NCBI GenBank assembly: GCA_026986135.1
Contig: JALSPD010000129.1
Span: forward strand, 1 to 8,915
Length of the DNA: 8,915 bases
Source: DHVE2 group archaeon
GTDB taxonomy: Archaea; Thermoplasmatota; Thermoplasmata; Thermoplasmatales; Aciduliprofundaceae
Direction of reading: 5' to 3'
Made by a program: the position numbers and the translations under genes. The notes below the pieces were generated by a model. That model ran no database searches and was not told the origin of the DNA. It saw only the letters and a list, made by a program, of their open reading frames with translations. Positions 6,555 through 8,915 of the stretch are shown here, piece by piece; position 1 is the stretch's first letter; the number at the start of each line of letters is the position of its first letter.

Positions 6555-8243
6555 TTAGTCATATATTCCGAGTTTTCTTAGGGTCTCTTCTGTGGGAACT
6601 CCATTTTTCCATCCCCTGAATTCATAGTACTGATTAAGCATATCATTAAATATCTCTCTGGAAAGAGCATGCTTTCCTTTAAATATCTTCTCAGGAAGAG
6701 TATCATCTTCCCCCGAAAAGCCTGCTTTGACATTAAAAATACGCTCAAGATTGTATATTCTTTCACCAATTCTTAAAAGGTCCTCCGCTCTATAATTAAT
6801 TCCTGTGGCTGCACTAAGCAAATCGGCATATTCAACCTCAGTCATTGCGAAGGCAGTGAACTTACAAAGAATAAGCGAGTCAATTACCGCATTCAAATTC
6901 TGGAAAATAACTACAAGACCTGCTTTACCTTCAGGGTTCAACCTGTGAATCAATTTAGGTTTTCCTATTATTTCTGGCGCAACCATATACGCACGTAGAT
7001 GGCATCCCCCACGGTTACTTGTAGCGTAACTCAACGCCTGACCGTACAATCCGCGGGGATCATAGCCAGGTAATTCCATACCTTTCACATCCGTTCTCCT
7101 ATCATCTGCACCATATTTTCGGGCAATTCGCATTGATCCCAGTTTAAGATCCTCATGATGAATTACACTCTCTACCGAGTCAATCAGATTTTCTCCTTTA
7201 ATCTCCCTCCACATGGCCAATGTTGCCCCTGTGGAGATTGTATCCATACCGTACATGTTGCATTTCAAGTTGGCTTTCACAACCTTCTCGTAATTACCAT
7301 TTTCAATATTGGGACCAAATGCCCATATGGTTTCATATTCGGGAAGCTCAATATTTCTTTCTGCATCCCATTTCTTGCATTTTATGGGACATCCCCAGCA
7401 CCCTTCACTTTTTATAGCATATCGTGAAACAATGGAATCACCTGATAATTCATCACCTCCGTCAAAGTGAACATCGTTAAAGTTATTGGTAGGCATAACA
7501 TCAAGATAATTCACTATATCATACAGCATAGAAGTCCCAAAAACTTTCAAACCCTTGTTTATAGGAGGAGATGCCTCAAGAAGCCTGATCATTTCCCTCA
7601 TTGCATTTTTATAGCGTTCAATATGTGCCACCTTTGGTTTATTCGTGCCTCTCACCACTATAGCCTTGAGATTTTTTGAACCCATAATAGCACCAAGCCC
7701 TCCTCGTCCAAGAGCATGGGTGCCATCGTTCATAATGGATGCGTAAAGAACCCCTTTTTCACCCGCTGGACCTATGGTAGCGACACTTCCATAGGGGGAG
7801 AGATGCCCTGTAACAGTTTTTACATCCAAACCCCACAATTTCTCGGCAGATTCTACAGACACATCACCATTTTCAATTTTTACATAAACAGGCTTTTCCG
7901 CCCTGCCCTCTATAACCAGGGCATCGTACCCTGCATATTTTAGCTCCTTTCCCCAGTTACCCCCTGAATTTGAATCAAGAATTGTACCTGTAAGTGGTGA
8001 TTTTGAAACTGCTGAATGTCTTCCAGACATCGGCGCAATACCAGTAAGCGGTCCCGTGGTAAATACCAGTGGGTTTTCATCGCTTAATGGATCTATCTCG
8101 GGATTAACAATATCATAATAAAGCTTCACACCCAATCCACGACCACCTATATAATCTCGTAGTACCGAGTCAGGTATTGTTTCTAAATAAAACTCTTCCT
8201 CACTCAGATTTATCCTAAGCAATTTTCCAGTCCAGCCGTTCAT
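6555..8243 (-). CDS. tungsten/molybdopterin aldehyde:ferredoxin oxidoreductase family protein
   Basis: A complete 562-residue cytoplasmic enzyme of the AOR family, which oxidises aldehydes to acids with a tungsten (or molybdenum) bis-pterin centre and passes electrons through a [4Fe-4S] cluster to ferredoxin. The N-terminal AOR_N domain (~1-200) has GWTGKLLRINLS, DYIGGRGLG at 30-38, TTGPLTG at 62-68 and GRGGLGAIMGSKNLKA at 179-194. The cluster ligands are C282, C285 and C289 (CWGCPIKC) and C460 (DSLILCKF). Pterin-proximal family motifs PEYETIWAFGPN (301-312), GMDTISTG (332-339) and TSNRGGCHLR (408-417) are present; H415 is positioned like the active-site histidine of the Pyrococcus enzyme (~45 residues before the last cluster cysteine). 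It is somewhat shorter than the ~600-residue classic members. No dedicated electron-transfer subunit or pterin gene is next to it, so ferredoxin is the likely partner. The substrate is undetermined. The ATG start lies 24-25 bases after a TATA box, suggesting a leaderless message. Confidence 0.95.
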   Translation of the reverse strand: MNGWTGKLLRINLSEEEFYLETIPDSVLRDYIGGRGLGVKLYYDIVNPEIDPLSDENPLVFTTGPLTGIAPMSGRHSAVSKSPLTGTILDSNSGGNWGKELKYAGYDALVIEGRAEKPVYVKIENGDVSVESAEKLWGLDVKTVTGHLSPYGSVATIGPAGEKGVLYASIMNDGTHALGRGGLGAIMGSKNLKAIVVRGTNKPKVAHIERYKNAMREMIRLLEASPPINKGLKVFGTSMLYDIVNYLDVMPTNNFNDVHFDGGDELSGDSIVSRYAIKSEGCWGCPIKCKKWDAERNIELPEYETIWAFGPNIENGNYEKVVKANLKCNMYGMDTISTGATLAMWREIKGENLIDSVESVIHHEDLKLGSMRIARKYGADDRRTDVKGMELPGYDPRGLYGQALSYATSNRGGCHLRAYMVAPEIIGKPKLIHRLNPEGKAGLVVIFQNLNAVIDSLILCKFTAFAMTEVEYADLLSAATGINYRAEDLLRIGERIYNLERIFNVKAGFSGEDDTLPEKIFKGKHALSREIFNDMLNQYYEFRGWKNGVPTEETLRKLGIYD

Positions 8244-8263
8244 AGTGGAGCATAGGAATTCAA

Positions 8264-8277
8264 GTATAAAATTTAAG
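8264..8277 (-). promoter_or_regulatory. TATA promoter of the aldehyde oxidoreductase gene
   Basis: Minus-strand CTTAAATTTTATAC contains a good archaeal TATA box. The core TTTTATAC is centred near 8267, 24-25 bases before the ATG at 8243, so transcription should start at or very near the start codon. No Shine-Dalgarno site lies between. It sits back to back with the promoter of the divergent gene at 8319. Confidence 0.6.
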
Positions 8278-8280
8278 CGG

Positions 8281-8294
8281 GAAAGGCATATATC
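8281..8294 (+). promoter_or_regulatory. BRE/TATA promoter of the 179-residue protein gene
   Basis: GAAAGGCATATATC has a purine-rich BRE-like start followed by the TATA-like CATATATC. The centre near 8290 is about 28 bases before the ATG at 8319, compatible with a leaderless or nearly leaderless transcript. The GGAGG just inside the coding region is downstream of the start and cannot act as its ribosome-binding site. Confidence 0.5.
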
Positions 8295-8318
8295 TCATGA
8301 TTACATAATCCCTCATAA

Positions 8319-8858
8319 ATGGAGGATGAACAGAAAAGGTCTGTTGCCATAGCATCTCTGCTCCTTCTCGGTGCGGGCGCCGCATATATCATTAAAGATG
8401 ACATTCTTGAAATAATGAAGAATGAAAATCAGCCGTCAAGTGAAAATGAGAGAAAATCCGTTGTGAAAAAGGAAACCTCCAAAAAAATAAGGTCGGGAAA
8501 AAAGAAAGATTCTGGGGAAGAAAAGAGGGAAAAGGAGAGAGTATATCATGGTATCACCTGGGACTATTTCAGGAAATGGCTTAAAAGAGCGTATCCAGGA
8601 AACAACATGAGGAAAATATATCCTCTTCTTCCTGAGGATTTCAAAATGAGATGGAGAAAAGGGATATACAGATATGGGGCAAACACGGAGGCAGAGAGAG
8701 CATTTGTATATTACGACTCTTACTTTCTTGGTGCTCATGGATTTCCAGATCTGTATTCCAAGGTGTTTAAATACGCAGCAAGAAGTATTGACTTCCAAGA
8801 TCTGCTCACGGAATACAGAGAGGTTTTGGGCATCATTCTTAAGGGTGCAAAGGTTTAA
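8319..8858 (+). CDS. uncharacterised protein with one N-terminal membrane segment and a C-terminal soluble domain
   Basis: I do not recognise this 179-residue protein. After a short charged N-terminus (MEDEQKR) there is a hydrophobic segment at ~8-25 (SVAIASLLLLGAGAAYII), long enough for one membrane helix or an uncleaved signal anchor; no clear cleavage site or lipobox cysteine is seen and the protein has no cysteine at all. Residues ~33-75 are a highly charged Lys/Glu/Ser linker, probably disordered. Residues ~76-179 look compact, helix-rich and aromatic (WDYFRKWLKRAYP, MRWRKGIYRYGANTEAERAFVYYDSYFLGAHGFPDLY). The Lys-rich linker and membrane segment suggest a tethered domain whose side of the membrane is unclear. 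It is divergent from the oxidoreductase across 75 bases and is followed by the start of another gene 24 bases downstream. The reading frame is complete with a plausible promoter, so I think it is a real gene; the function is unknown. Confidence 0.75.
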   Translation: MEDEQKRSVAIASLLLLGAGAAYIIKDDILEIMKNENQPSSENERKSVVKKETSKKIRSGKKKDSGEEKREKERVYHGITWDYFRKWLKRAYPGNNMRKIYPLLPEDFKMRWRKGIYRYGANTEAERAFVYYDSYFLGAHGFPDLYSKVFKYAARSIDFQDLLTEYREVLGIILKGAKV

Positions 8859-8861
8859 ATT
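8852..8861 (+). promoter_or_regulatory. TATA-like promoter of the gene at the right edge
   Basis: GGTTTAAATT overlaps the stop codon of the 179-residue protein gene. The TTTAAATT core (8854-8861) is centred about 26 bases before the ATG at 8883, the spacing seen for the other leaderless starts in this window. Confidence 0.45.
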
Positions 8862-8882
8862 CGCAAATATCATGATTAATGT

Positions 8883-8915
8883 ATGGAGATTGCCGAAAAG
8901 ATTGCGGGTGAGATA
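8883..8915 (+). CDS. start of a further gene, possibly a helix-turn-helix transcriptional regulator (3' truncated by window edge)
   Basis: Only eleven codons are visible, reading MEIAEKIAGEI. The beginning resembles from memory the N-terminus of euryarchaeal XRE-type helix-turn-helix regulators, in which an 'IAGEI' segment precedes the DNA-binding domain; with so few residues this is a guess. The start is supported by a TATA-like element about 26 bases upstream and by the absence of a Shine-Dalgarno site, as for other leaderless genes here. An alternative ATG at 8872 in another frame is also open to the edge but gives a less protein-like, very basic peptide (MINVWRLPKRLRVR). Confidence 0.45.
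   Translation, partial: MEIAEKIAGEI

Noticed and set aside
8436..8873. 145-codon minus-strand frame opposite the orphan gene, considered as the true gene instead
   Set aside because: The plus-strand frame has a TATA element at the right spacing, a sensible membrane-linker-domain layout and a charged start; the minus-strand product is an implausible mix of Phe/Ser/Cys without a promoter.
8872..8915. Alternative ATG at 8872 as the start of the last gene
   Set aside because: It gives a very basic peptide; the ATG at 8883 is 26 bases from the TATA centre and reads as an ordinary amphipathic N-terminus. Not fully excluded.
1..8915. CRISPR array, insertion sequence, integrase, toxin-antitoxin or phage defence module
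   Set aside because: No regularly spaced direct repeats, terminal inverted repeats, transposase or integrase motifs, or small paired toxin genes were seen on either strand; the tRNA shows no duplicated 3' end that would mark an integrated element within the window.

Overview
The window looks like part of an anaerobic, probably thermophilic, euryarchaeal chromosome. The evidence is a tungsten/molybdopterin aldehyde oxidoreductase of the AOR family, an intron-less proline tRNA without an encoded CCA and with very GC-rich stems, an arginyl-tRNA synthetase with an HVGR/KMSTRRG pair, heavy use of AGA/AGG and ATA codons, and archaeal TATA boxes placed about 26 bases before start codons (leaderless genes). 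A Thermoplasmatota relative such as Aciduliprofundum would fit, but that placement is an impression, not a demonstrated assignment.

Layout. Positions 1-4704 (+) hold an apparent three-gene operon: the C-terminal part of an FtsX/MacB-type ABC permease (cut by the window edge), its LolD/MacB-like ATPase (start overlaps the permease stop by one base, TAATG), and, 36 bases on, a 1011-residue secreted, membrane-anchored, sequon-rich surface protein with transthyretin/carboxypeptidase-regulatory-like, PKD-like and CARDB-like modules. The two internal genes have clear Shine-Dalgarno sequences.

Positions 4732-8243 are on the minus strand. In transcription order they are an AOR-family oxidoreductase (8243-6555), tRNA-Pro(UGG) (6513-6440) and argS (best start 6393, ending 4732). 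argS converges on the surface-protein gene across only 27 bases, and the T-rich stretches likely to stop each transcript lie partly in the other gene's coding sequence. Each of the three minus-strand genes has its own plausible TATA element, so this looks like separate units rather than one operon.

From 8319 the plus strand resumes, divergent from the oxidoreductase across a 75-base promoter region. It carries an unrecognised 179-residue protein with one N-terminal membrane segment, a charged linker and a compact C-terminal domain. At the right edge are the first 11 codons of another leaderless gene, possibly a helix-turn-helix regulator.

Most of the window is ordinary housekeeping or known-family sequence. 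The parts most worth a second look are the ABC-surface-protein operon with its unassigned middle domain, the orphan 179-residue protein sharing a promoter region with the oxidoreductase, and the interlocked convergent gene ends. I found no CRISPR array, insertion sequence, phage gene or obviously new defence or mobile system. No gap between genes exceeds 300 bases.
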